From assembly GCA_045802605.1 (NCBI GenBank), contig JBJMQS010000053.1, positions 1-64,000 of the forward strand: a DNA stretch of 64,000 nucleotides. The letters are read 5' to 3'. The position numbers and the translations under genes were made by a program. Positions 43,517-52,167 of this stretch are shown here, one piece after another (position 1 is the stretch's first letter; each line of letters opens with the position of its first letter). The DNA comes from JBJMQS01 sp045802605. Its GTDB lineage: Bacteria > Planctomycetota > Planctomycetia > Gemmatales > Gemmataceae. The notes below the pieces were generated by a model. It saw nothing but the letters and a program-made list of their open reading frames with translations. It made no database searches and was not told where the DNA came from.

Positions 43517-44812
43517 TCAGTGGCCGCCCGAATCCATGGTCATGCCTTGATATTTGAGCACACGCTCCAAATCGCGCAACAACTCGGCCACGCTTTGGTA
43601 GCGGTCTTCCGGGCGCTTCGCAAGCATTTGCAACACGACACCCTGAAATGCTTCTGGGATCGCGAGTTGATATTTCTTCAAGACCTCAGGCCGCTCTCGG
43701 CGAATTTTGGTGATTGTCTCGGCGAGTGATCCACCTTCGAACGGCGCATGTCCGGTCAGGAGTGAGTACAAAAGCGCCCCCAGATTGAAAATATCGGTGC
43801 GGGGATCGACTTCGGTCTGCTCGCGGGTTTGCTCGGGAGCCATGTAAAGCAGCAAGGCGTCGGAGAGTTCTTCCGAATCATTGCTGCCCGGTTCTAACTG
43901 ATCGTAAAACGGCCGTACGCGTAAGAAATCGCTGTAGCGAGGCGTGCGCGTTTCCGTATCGACCATAATGTTTTGGGGGCCGATGTTGCGATAGACGAGA
44001 TTGTTTTCGTGAAGGTAGTTGAGCCCACGAGCCAAGTGAATCGACATCCGCAGCGCTCGGCGCCAATCGAGCGTGCCGGCCACGCCAATGTGGCGAATGG
44101 TCTGAGTCAAACTCTCGCCGTCGATGAGCTCGAGCGCCGTCCAGCAATAAGGGCCGCTCTTGCCGCCGCCAATGGTCGTCACCACGTTGACATTTCGAAG
44201 TGGCATCACCGCCTTGATCGCTTTGGTGAAACGCATCCGCCTCGCTTCATCGGCGCCATAGGAGGCCGGGAGCACTTTCAGCGCGACGGTTTTGTTCGAC
44301 GGGGTATGGTGAGCGCGGAAGATAGTTGAATTACGGCCACGCCAAAGCAATTTACCCACCTGAAACGGTCCGAACGGCTTTCCCGCCAACTGCTCGGGCC
44401 GCTCGGTCACACCGCTCGCTTCCTTCGGCTCTTCCGGCACCGGCACGGCCCGCATTGGCGCTGGCGGCGGAGGGGGCAGCTTGGCGTTCAATCGCGAAGA
44501 TCCGGTTTCCCGAAGCGAGGCGTCCGGATCTTGCACCAAGAGCGTGGTATCCCCGAGCGACAGTGCATCACCATAAACCAGAGGATTTTCGCGCACGGCG
44601 ACGTGGTTGACCATGATGCCGCCGGCATCTAGGTCGGTCGCAAATAGAACTTCGGTGCGAACTTGTAACCGGCAATGGAAATGGCCGACTTTCGGGTCGT
44701 TCAATCGCAAATCGGCATCGCGGCTCGAACCGATGATTTGCGGCACTCGGGCATCGACTTCAAAAGCCTTGCCCAAATCGGGCCCGGCGACGACCACTAA
44801 CCGTGCGTACAT
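43517..44812 (-). CDS. FHA-domain pseudokinase
   Basis: Residues about 1-95 form an FHA domain (GSSRDADLRLNDPKVGHFHCRL), which binds phosphothreonine peptides. A proline-rich linker follows. Residues about 147-420 have a serine/threonine kinase fold with the ATP-contact Lys179 in VALKV. The catalytic loop reads VYRNIGPQNIMV (264-275), so the HRD aspartate is Asn266. The metal-binding segment reads YSDFLRVRPF, so DFG is DFL. With the base missing, it should be a phospho-peptide-binding pseudokinase or a very weak kinase. It is close to the ABC exporter operon but separated by about 90 bases. Confidence 0.85.
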   Translation of the reverse strand: MYARLVVVAGPDLGKAFEVDARVPQIIGSSRDADLRLNDPKVGHFHCRLQVRTEVLFATDLDAGGIMVNHVAVRENPLVYGDALSLGDTTLLVQDPDASLRETGSSRLNAKLPPPPPAPMRAVPVPEEPKEASGVTERPEQLAGKPFGPFQVGKLLWRGRNSTIFRAHHTPSNKTVALKVLPASYGADEARRMRFTKAIKAVMPLRNVNVVTTIGGGKSGPYCWTALELIDGESLTQTIRHIGVAGTLDWRRALRMSIHLARGLNYLHENNLVYRNIGPQNIMVDTETRTPRYSDFLRVRPFYDQLEPGSNDSEELSDALLLYMAPEQTREQTEVDPRTDIFNLGALLYSLLTGHAPFEGGSLAETITKIRRERPEVLKKYQLAIPEAFQGVVLQMLAKRPEDRYQSVAELLRDLERVLKYQGMTMDSGGH

Positions 44813-44899
44813 CCCTACCTCGGGGGCCCTGCAGCCGCGCAGCGTTCCTTCATGAATCTAACGGATAGCCCACGATTTGGGCAACCACTACCCGCCGGA

Positions 44900-46609
44900 T
44901 CAAAATTCCATTTGCTCCAAGGCCCGCACCCCCGCTCGAAGTGGCCACAGCATCGCCACTGTCGCCAATACAGCCCCCAGGGCCATACCTAAAAACTCGG
45001 TTGCGCCGAGCGGCCGACCTGTCGTCTCGGTTCCTTCCAGCATGGCGGCAAAGTGATATGGGCCAGCGATGATTCCAATTTCGATCAGCAAAAACATGAG
45101 GCCCGCCAGCAAATTCATCGTGCCGCCGAAGCCAACCGCGATTTTGGAAGGATCGGTTTCCCGAAAATTTGGCAACACGGCCCCGATGCCGACCGCGAGT
45201 CCGCTCAAGCCGGCGGATACACATACGATCGTCAGGCAATGCAGAAGGACGACCATCGAGGGCAGTTCCAGCAACAGGTCGCTCGCTAATACTAACGGGA
45301 CTGCGATGGCCAATGACCCTGCTGCCGCGAAAGCAAATTTACCGAAAAGGAGCCGGCGCCGTGATAAGGGCATCAAACCTAGAATCCAAAACTTCCGCCC
45401 TTCCAGGCTCAACATGGGATAGATGAACCGACCCATGTAAGCGCACAACAGCATGCAAACCGCCGTGAGATTGATGAAGGCAACGCCGTGCTGGAACGAG
45501 CGGCCCAGATCGCTGCGGTAGAGTTGGCGCGAGTTTCCGAAATACACCATGGCCAACCCCGCAAAAATCAAAATCTGCGCCCATTGCCGCGGATCGCGGC
45601 GGAACGTGCGAAAGTCCTTTACGATCAAGAACCGGGTTTGTGGATTCAAGCCGCCGAGAATTCGATGGGTGAAGACGTCGATCCAGTGGCCTTCATAACG
45701 CTTGCGAAATTCTCCGCCGCTGGCCAGACGGTTATAGCCACGGCGATACCACTTCCACGCGGCTACGGTCGCAAACAAATACAACAGCAATCCATTGCTC
45801 CACACCAGGACCAAACGAAAAAGAGTTTCCGACACGTCGCCCCGCGCGGCCGAGTTCAATCCGCGCGTCAACCAATGACTCGGTATCCAAGCAGCACTGG
45901 CAAACGCAAACTGACCGAGAAGATCACTCAACGCGTCGCGATCCGAGAGAGATGCGTGGCCCATCAAGCTGCGAAACAAACGGTAGGCCCAGAAAATGAT
46001 GAGCACGCCGACGGCGACCAGAGCCGCAATGAGGACCTGTTTGCGCCTTCGCGGGGCCAGATTGACGACTGCCAAGCAGGCCAGCGCGCCAACCGAACCC
46101 GGAATGAGTAAAAATCCTGCTAAAAACAGCGGCACTGCCACCCAAAAATGCCACTGGACGTGGAATACAACGCCATAGGCGGCCAGCACCGGCACACCGA
46201 GCAGGACAAAGGCCCAACTGCTGAATCCGACTGCTCCTTGGAACTTGTAAGCGAATACATGATCGTCCGCAACGGGTGCTGACAGCAAAAACTCGGTTTC
46301 CGGTGAACTGAATAGGCTGCCGTAAAGTATCAGGCCACCGGAGAAGATGAGCATCACGCCGAGCATCAAAAACAGGATGTCGAACAGCAAACGGACGATC
46401 GGGTCAGAGCCGAGCAGCGATTGTTGCTGGAGGAGTCGGAAACCTTCCCAGGCCGCCGAGAACACCATGGCAATAATGATGAGCGAACAGATGACGATTG
46501 TGAACAAACGGGCCTTGGCCATCTGCCAATGCACTTCCAGGCTGTGCGCCATCAAGCGCCAACGCAGCCAGCGAAATAGCCCGACCGGTCGAGCCGTGAC
46601 TTCACGCAT
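44900..46609 (-). CDS. ABC exporter permease
   Basis: The protein of about 569 residues has roughly ten to twelve hydrophobic helices, in N-terminal and C-terminal groups around a soluble middle (about 300-330, HWIDVFTHRILGGLNPQTRFLIVKDFRTFRRD). The pattern fits the large single-chain permeases of ABC exporters. The start overlaps the end of the ATPase gene by a few bases (ATG 46609, MREVTARP), so the two are co-translated. It also follows TARPVGLFRWLRWRLMAHSL, a basic cytoplasmic start. Substrate unknown. Confidence 0.8.
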   Translation of the reverse strand: MREVTARPVGLFRWLRWRLMAHSLEVHWQMAKARLFTIVICSLIIIAMVFSAAWEGFRLLQQQSLLGSDPIVRLLFDILFLMLGVMLIFSGGLILYGSLFSSPETEFLLSAPVADDHVFAYKFQGAVGFSSWAFVLLGVPVLAAYGVVFHVQWHFWVAVPLFLAGFLLIPGSVGALACLAVVNLAPRRRKQVLIAALVAVGVLIIFWAYRLFRSLMGHASLSDRDALSDLLGQFAFASAAWIPSHWLTRGLNSAARGDVSETLFRLVLVWSNGLLLYLFATVAAWKWYRRGYNRLASGGEFRKRYEGHWIDVFTHRILGGLNPQTRFLIVKDFRTFRRDPRQWAQILIFAGLAMVYFGNSRQLYRSDLGRSFQHGVAFINLTAVCMLLCAYMGRFIYPMLSLEGRKFWILGLMPLSRRRLLFGKFAFAAAGSLAIAVPLVLASDLLLELPSMVVLLHCLTIVCVSAGLSGLAVGIGAVLPNFRETDPSKIAVGFGGTMNLLAGLMFLLIEIGIIAGPYHFAAMLEGTETTGRPLGATEFLGMALGAVLATVAMLWPLRAGVRALEQMEF

Positions 46610-47339
46610 CGCTCGGTTCACCCTCGGCGGTTAGCTTCAAAAACACTTCCTCCAGCGAGCCTGTCAACGCGGCTTGATCGCGCAAAGAAGAGAGCGTTCC
46701 GCAGCCGATCATTCGCCCGTGGTCGATGATGCCGATACGGTCGGCCAGTTCTTGGGCGATGTCGAGCGAATGCGTTGAAAGAAAGACCGTAGTACCGGAG
46801 TTCGCCTGTCGCCGCAGCAAGTCCTTGAGTAAGCGAATGCTCTTCGGATCCAGGCCAACTGTAGGCTCATCGACTATCAAGACTTTCGGGTCATGCAAAA
46901 GTGCGGCCGCGAAAACGGTGCGTTGTCTCATGCCGTGCGAATAGGTTTCCGACAGTTCATCGACAAAATCGCGAAGTCGAAACAACTCGATGACTTCATC
47001 CATGCGCCGCTTGGCATGTCCGCGTTCAACCGCAAACATGTCAGCGATGAATTGGAGAAACTCTCGGCCGGTCAGTTTGTCATAAAGGTACGGCGTGTCT
47101 GGGACGAACGCGATCAACCGGCGGGCATCTTGTCCCTGCGTCTTCAGGTCAAAGCCCCCGACCCGTACGCTCCCGCCTGACGGGTGGAGTAATCCACACA
47201 CGAGCTTGATCGTCGTGGTCTTGCCCGCCCCGTTGGGCCCTAAGAAGGCGAAGAGTTCCCCGGCTGGCACCTTGAGATTCAGTCGATCGACCGCGAGCTT
47301 GGTTCCATAACTCTTGGAAACGTCGATCAACTCGATCAT
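46602..47339 (-). CDS. ABC transporter ATP-binding protein
   Basis: The 245-residue subunit has Walker A GPNGAGKTT, signature YSHGMRQRT, Walker B KVLIVDEPTVGLDP and the switch histidine in FLSTHSLDIAQE. It belongs to the CcmA/DrrA-type exporter ATPases. Its start is 3 bases after the upstream membrane-linked gene and its end overlaps the permease gene. It probably energises that permease. Confidence 0.92.
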   Translation of the reverse strand: MIELIDVSKSYGTKLAVDRLNLKVPAGELFAFLGPNGAGKTTTIKLVCGLLHPSGGSVRVGGFDLKTQGQDARRLIAFVPDTPYLYDKLTGREFLQFIADMFAVERGHAKRRMDEVIELFRLRDFVDELSETYSHGMRQRTVFAAALLHDPKVLIVDEPTVGLDPKSIRLLKDLLRRQANSGTTVFLSTHSLDIAQELADRIGIIDHGRMIGCGTLSSLRDQAALTGSLEEVFLKLTAEGEPSDA

Positions 47340-47342
47340 GTG

Positions 47343-48212
47343 TTACTCGCGCTCCAACGCGAACTCGACGTCGTTCGCCGACGCGGTTTGTCGCAGCACC
47401 GCCCCATCGGTCGTCCGGATCCAACTGCGAGCTGTATATTCGTCGCCGCGATATTCGATGATATGACAGAGTACTGACCGGTCGCGCCATCGGAATTCGT
47501 GAGGACCCGTGACCTCTGCGGTCAGCACTCGCGCAGCCGATGGCAAATTCAGTCCGATCTTGCGGAGCAATTGCTCGAAAACGAAATGCTGCACCTGTGT
47601 GATCGAGTCTACCATCGGGGCTCGCCAACGCATGCCAGGTTTGACGCCGAGAATGCGGTGTACCGGGTGCATCGCGTTGAGCACTCCCGCCCGTGACACG
47701 GGCATTGGGTCCAACTCGGGTTTGATTACGCCGCCCGGGTAACTAATCCGGCAATTAAGTGCCGCTTCCCCGTTGCGAATTTCTGAACGAATTTGCAGCC
47801 GGCACAACATGCCGCTGACGGAAAATGACACATCCGAATCGGTGCCGAGCAATTCGCCCGTTCTGGTAACTCGATAGGCATCGTGAAAATCGGTCAATGC
47901 CACATCGTATTCACCAATCTTGGCAATATGAATGTCGCCCTTCATATTGCAATCAAACTGAAAAGATTCATCCGCTGACTTATCCGCTTCACGATATTCG
48001 ATGGACGTTTTCAGCGTGCCCAAAAAAACGCCATTGCGAGAGAATGCCCAGCGCACTGGGACTTTTTGCCGCAGTGCCTCATCGGCCAAATCAATGACAT
48101 ACGGAGGAGGTGCGTCCGAAGCGTAATAGGGCAACACATCGCGAGCGAGGTACCATCCGGTGGTAGCCAGCCAAAATAGCACAATCACGAGGGTGGCGCT
48201 GCGCGATGGCAT
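47343..48212 (-). CDS. Exported/anchored protein in an ABC exporter operon
   Basis: The N-terminus MPSRSATLVIVLFWLATTGWYLARD is a signal-anchor helix, so most of the 289 residues lie outside the membrane. The rest is beta-rich (KSADESFQFDCNMKGDIHIAKIGE, EVTGPHEFRWRDRSVLCHIIEY) and ends in a short acidic-basic tail. I do not recognise a family. Stop and the next start are 3 bases apart, so it is the first gene of a three-gene operon with the ATPase and permease; I infer a substrate-handling or sensing role. Confidence 0.7.
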   Translation of the reverse strand: MPSRSATLVIVLFWLATTGWYLARDVLPYYASDAPPPYVIDLADEALRQKVPVRWAFSRNGVFLGTLKTSIEYREADKSADESFQFDCNMKGDIHIAKIGEYDVALTDFHDAYRVTRTGELLGTDSDVSFSVSGMLCRLQIRSEIRNGEAALNCRISYPGGVIKPELDPMPVSRAGVLNAMHPVHRILGVKPGMRWRAPMVDSITQVQHFVFEQLLRKIGLNLPSAARVLTAEVTGPHEFRWRDRSVLCHIIEYRGDEYTARSWIRTTDGAVLRQTASANDVEFALERE

Positions 48213-48295
48213 CTGTCACATCCTAGCAACCGGTGCTTTCTTCTGCATGGTCGGGTTGTGTATGATGACCCAATCTGAACACCAGGAGAGCCCAA

Positions 48296-49969
48296 ATGCG
48301 GCGGTGGTATTGGGTCTTGTTCGTGCTGCCCGCTGGGCTTGCCCTGGCCCAGTCATCTGCCGAAGAAGATGACCTTAAGCTTCTCGCCACCGCGCATGTG
48401 GGAACCGATGGTCCAGGCCTCGTTCGCTATTTTCGCCAGCGCGTCGTCGGGCAAACTGAACGCAACGAAATCAATGCTTTGATTCGCAAGCTTGGGGATG
48501 ATTCTTATCCCGTGCGCGAGCGGGCTACGGATGAATTGATCAACAAAGGCCTGCCGGCTATCGGGCTCCTGAAACCCGTGGCGGCAGGTGATCCGGATTG
48601 GGAAATCCGCCGGAGGGCCGAGCGCTGCCTGAAGGCAATCGAGCAAGTACCCAGTACCTCGATAGCCGCGGCGGTCGCCCGGGTGATGGCCCGTCAAAAG
48701 CCCGACGGGGGCGTTGAAGCTCTCTTGGCGTACCTGCCAATGGCTGACGACGATATGGTCGCGGACGAGATCCGCCACGCGCTAGCCGCCTTGGCTAATC
48801 AAAACGGTCAGCCTCATTCCGCACTCTTGCAAGCGCTGGAAAGCAAGAACGCGATCGTGCGCGCCGCCGCCGGTGAAGCGCTAATCCGAATCGGCCACCT
48901 CTCCGCGCGCAAATTGGTCACAGACGGCGATGCCGATGTACGGTTGCGAGTGACTGTCGCGCTGGTCCAATATTCCAAAGACAAATCTGCGATGCCAAAT
49001 CTCATCGCCTTGCTTGGCGAATTGCCACCGTCGAAGGCATGGCCAATCGAGGACATTTTGAATCGACTGGCAGGCGACGATGCGCCATCGGAGCCGCTTG
49101 GGAACGACGAAACCACGCGCCACCGCTGCCGCGATGCGTGGAGCGCCTGGTGGAAGAAAAATGGCGGTGCGGTTGATCTGGCAAAGCTCGATCAAGCACC
49201 GGCAAGTCTCGGGCTCACTGTGGTCGTCCAGGCCGACGGCACCGGCCGAGTCGTTACCGGCTCTGTCTACGAAGTGAATATGGAAAAAGTTGAACAGTGG
49301 AGGATCAAGGATCTTTCTCAGCCGCAAGACACGGTGGTCGTAGGGCCAGACCGCGTTTGGATCGCCGAAGCGGGCAATCCCCAGCAACCACAAAACCCTC
49401 AAGGGCAGGTCTCGCTTCGCGACTTCAAAGGCAAAGTGATTTGGCAAAGCCCCATTCAATATCCGATGTCGCTGCAGGCGTTGCCTCATGGCCACATTCT
49501 TGTGGCCGCCCGTAACCAAGTGATCGAGCTCGACGAGAAATACAAAACGGTGTTCACTTGGCAGCGTGAACAAGCCTACGACATCTTGACCGCGGCGAAA
49601 CAGCGCAACGGCGATTATGTCGTGCTCACGAACAGCGAGTGCATCCGGATCCGAACCGATCGCAAGACGCCATCTTTCCCCATCGCCCCAGGATCAAGCA
49701 ATTCCGCTTTCGCCGGCATGGACGTGTTGTCGAATGGCCGAATCTTGCTGACACAGCCAGTCGGCGTTGCGGAATTCGACACGGACGGTCACCGCGGTTG
49801 GGCGCTTCAAAAGCCCGCTCAGCCCACATCGGTTCAGCGTTTGGCTAACGGCAACACTTTAGTCACAGCACCAAATGAACGATCTGTCTTGGAATTCGAT
49901 TCCAGAGGTGAAAAGGTCTGGGAATATCATCCCGACGCGGGGATTCCCCGCCGGGCTCACCGGCGGTGA
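48296..49969 (+). CDS. Exported HEAT-repeat plus beta-propeller protein (first copy)
   Basis: A signal peptide (MRRWYWVLFVLPAGLALAQS) follows an AGGAGAG site. Residues about 55-290 contain HEAT-like helices: ALIRKLGDDSYPVRERATDELINKG, SAWPIEDILNRLAGDD-type units, with the spacer ADEIRHALAALAN. Residues about 300-555 form a beta-propeller made of repeated blades (VSLRDFKGKVIWQSPIQYPMS, VQRLANGNTLVTAPNERSVLE). It is a secreted scaffold with no visible catalytic motif. The next gene is a paralogue that overlaps the stop codon. Confidence 0.85.
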   Translation: MRRWYWVLFVLPAGLALAQSSAEEDDLKLLATAHVGTDGPGLVRYFRQRVVGQTERNEINALIRKLGDDSYPVRERATDELINKGLPAIGLLKPVAAGDPDWEIRRRAERCLKAIEQVPSTSIAAAVARVMARQKPDGGVEALLAYLPMADDDMVADEIRHALAALANQNGQPHSALLQALESKNAIVRAAAGEALIRIGHLSARKLVTDGDADVRLRVTVALVQYSKDKSAMPNLIALLGELPPSKAWPIEDILNRLAGDDAPSEPLGNDETTRHRCRDAWSAWWKKNGGAVDLAKLDQAPASLGLTVVVQADGTGRVVTGSVYEVNMEKVEQWRIKDLSQPQDTVVVGPDRVWIAEAGNPQQPQNPQGQVSLRDFKGKVIWQSPIQYPMSLQALPHGHILVAARNQVIELDEKYKTVFTWQREQAYDILTAAKQRNGDYVVLTNSECIRIRTDRKTPSFPIAPGSSNSAFAGMDVLSNGRILLTQPVGVAEFDTDGHRGWALQKPAQPTSVQRLANGNTLVTAPNERSVLEFDSRGEKVWEYHPDAGIPRRAHRR

Positions 49970-51666
49970 TGAGTTCAACCGGATTCGAGGCGACTCCGTT
50001 GCTAAGGTCATGTCGATTTTCGATCGGCTTTTTCACACTGCTAATTGCGGCCTTCTGCGCCTTGGCAGTCGATGAAGACCTCGACGCCAAGCTGCTTACG
50101 AATTCTGGGATAGTCCCCGACCCTGCGTCGTTGTGCACTTACGTCCGTCGGCTCGCACCTTCGTCAGTAGATGAGGCACTGATCGCGCGGCTCATCGAGC
50201 AACTTGGCGATTCGGCGTTCGAAGTCCGCGAGCGAGCCACTCAGCAACTTGTAGCCCAGGGCCCAAAAGCCTTGCCAGCGCTGCGAGCAGCACTCGAAAA
50301 CGTTGATGCGGAGGCGACCCACCGTGCTCAAAGGTGTCTTCGCCGTATTGAGCGGGAAAACCGCGAGGATTTGGTATGCGCCGCCATCCGAGTTTTGGGA
50401 CGTTCTGCGCACGAAGATGCGCCATCCACATTACTGACCGTCATTCCGAGTGCGAGTGAGCCAATCGCCGATGAAATTCGGGACGCCCTCAGCAACGTCG
50501 TACATGCGGACCGGCCGATTCCACACGCGATTGAGTTGACACTCACCGACGCCAATACGTCCCGGCGAATCGCAGCGGCTGAGGCCGTGGCAATCTCCGG
50601 CGGCACGCAACATCGTGGTGCCGTGCGTCCACTATTGAGTGATTCTTCCGCATCAGTTCGATTTCGCGTGGGCATGGCTTTTGCCAAAGCCCGCGATCGC
50701 GATGGCGTACCCGCAGTTATCGCCGCATTATCCGAACTGAGCGCGAACGAACTGCTCGACGCCGACGATTTCCTCAACCGTCTTGCGACTGATAACGGTC
50801 CAAATATCGAACCCGCGTTGGCCAATCGCCGCGAGTACTCCGATGCGTGGCGCGCATGGTGGACAAACAATGGCGCCACCGCAGAGTTGGCAAATGTTTC
50901 GGGGACGGGACGAATCGAAACGCTGCTCGCCGCAGTCGGCGGCGACGATGGTGGCTCCATACTCGAGATTCCGTACGGAAAGACCGCAACCGCCCAGTTG
51001 CACGTTCGAAGGCGGATTGACGATCTTCGATATCCGGTGGCAGTCGCCGCCTTGCCGCGCGGCCGCGTGCTTGTTTGCGAATTGCGCGGCAATACGGTCA
51101 CCGAACGTGACCTTGCCAGCGTTAACCAAGGGAAAACTTATTGGCAACGCGCGATCGTCAACCCAGTGGCGGTTCAAAGGCTTCCGGGGGGTGGGATCTT
51201 CATTGCCGGCCGAAATGAAATCGTCCGCCTCAATCGTGATCGCAGTGTCCGCTATCGTTTTGACACATCTAATGTCGCCGGAGCGGTCTGTCGCCGCGAT
51301 GGCTCCATCGTCGTCGTAACTAACATTGGGATCGTTCGCACATTAAACGAAGCTGGTGTGGTGACCTCTGCATTTCCCATTACTCGCACCCTGATGACTG
51401 CTACTGTGCAAGATCTTCCCGGCGGCCGATTGTTAATCCCATTGTTCAGCGAGGACCGAGTTGTCGAATACGACTTGGCGGGCAACGTGCTTTGGTCGGC
51501 CAAATTCCGCCGGCCGAACGCCGCTTATCGTTTGCCAAATGGTCGCACCATCGTGAGTTGCCACATGGATGCCCGGGCCGCCGAGATCGACCGCTTGGGG
51601 AATGTGGTTCGTGAATATGTCCCCGGCTCAGGCCTGAGACCCTATCAAATCGTTCCTGGCCGCTGA
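49966..51666 (+). CDS. Exported HEAT-repeat plus beta-propeller protein (second copy)
   Basis: It starts GTG-ATG at 49966-49971, overlapping the previous stop by 4 bases, and has a signal-anchor (CRFSIGFFTLLIAAFCALA). Residues about 65-300 repeat the HEAT pattern of the first copy (IEQLGDSAFEVRERATQQLVAQGPKAL, ADDFLNRLATD), and the rest has the same propeller blades (PVAVQRLPGGGIFIAGRNEIVRL, AAYRLPNGRTIVSC). Identity is partial, so the duplication is not recent. Function unknown; the two may form a pair. Confidence 0.85.
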   Translation: MMSSTGFEATPLLRSCRFSIGFFTLLIAAFCALAVDEDLDAKLLTNSGIVPDPASLCTYVRRLAPSSVDEALIARLIEQLGDSAFEVRERATQQLVAQGPKALPALRAALENVDAEATHRAQRCLRRIERENREDLVCAAIRVLGRSAHEDAPSTLLTVIPSASEPIADEIRDALSNVVHADRPIPHAIELTLTDANTSRRIAAAEAVAISGGTQHRGAVRPLLSDSSASVRFRVGMAFAKARDRDGVPAVIAALSELSANELLDADDFLNRLATDNGPNIEPALANRREYSDAWRAWWTNNGATAELANVSGTGRIETLLAAVGGDDGGSILEIPYGKTATAQLHVRRRIDDLRYPVAVAALPRGRVLVCELRGNTVTERDLASVNQGKTYWQRAIVNPVAVQRLPGGGIFIAGRNEIVRLNRDRSVRYRFDTSNVAGAVCRRDGSIVVVTNIGIVRTLNEAGVVTSAFPITRTLMTATVQDLPGGRLLIPLFSEDRVVEYDLAGNVLWSAKFRRPNAAYRLPNGRTIVSCHMDARAAEIDRLGNVVREYVPGSGLRPYQIVPGR

Positions 51667-51691
51667 AGTTACACTTTTTTTCACTTTCTGG

Positions 51692-51720
51692 TTGACGTGA
51701 AATATGACTCTTGCTCTAAT
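51692..51720 (+). promoter_or_regulatory. Sigma-70-type promoter of blaI
   Basis: TTGACG (51692-51697) and TCTAAT (51715-51720), one mismatch each from consensus, are separated by 17 bases. The operator palindrome follows immediately. Confidence 0.7.
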
Positions 51721-51736
51721 ACCTAAAGAATTAGGT
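51721..51736 (+). promoter_or_regulatory. Candidate BlaI operator
   Basis: ACCTAAAGAATTAGGT is a perfect 6-bp inverted repeat with a 4-base spacer. It begins directly after the -10 box, so it covers the transcription start of the repressor gene and would allow autorepression. Binding is inferred from position and symmetry. Confidence 0.6.
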
Positions 51737-51768
51737 TTAAGTTTTTGGGTGTTACGTCGGAGCACATT

Positions 51769-52167
51769 ATGACTGAGCCTTCTGCACCGACTGGCCGCGA
51801 GTTGGAAATTCTCAAAGTACTGTGGGAACACGGGCCGGCGAACGTCCGTACCGTGTATCGCCACATGCTGGCGAATCAGCCGCGGGGTAAAGATCTGGCT
51901 TACAACACCGTGCAAACGCTTCTGCGATTGATGGAAGAAAAAGACCTCGTTACGCACGAGCTCGATGGCCGGGCGTTCGTTTATTCGGCCGCCTACAGCC
52001 GCGAGCAAAGCGCGGTGCGATTCCTCGATCGCGTCTTCGATGGAGCGGCTTCGGAACTGGTGTCGAGCTTGTTACGTTCCGAGCGAATTTCGCCGGACGA
52101 ATTGAACCGGGTCCAAAAGTTGATTGCCGATGCGCGGCGCAAGCGCCGTCCGGAGGGCCAATCATGA
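51769..52167 (+). CDS. blaI: BlaI/MecI-family transcriptional repressor
   Basis: From ATG 51769 (GGAG upstream) the protein has 132 residues with a winged-helix N-terminus: TGRELEILKVLWEHGPANVRTVYRHML, then LAYNTVQTLLRLMEEKDLVTHELDGRAFVY, the family core. The C-terminus is the dimerisation helix region (FLDRVFDGAASELVSSLL). It would bind the operator just upstream and be cut or released on signal from the membrane peptidase encoded next, which overlaps its stop codon. The inducer is unknown. Confidence 0.9.
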   Translation: MTEPSAPTGRELEILKVLWEHGPANVRTVYRHMLANQPRGKDLAYNTVQTLLRLMEEKDLVTHELDGRAFVYSAAYSREQSAVRFLDRVFDGAASELVSSLLRSERISPDELNRVQKLIADARRKRRPEGQS

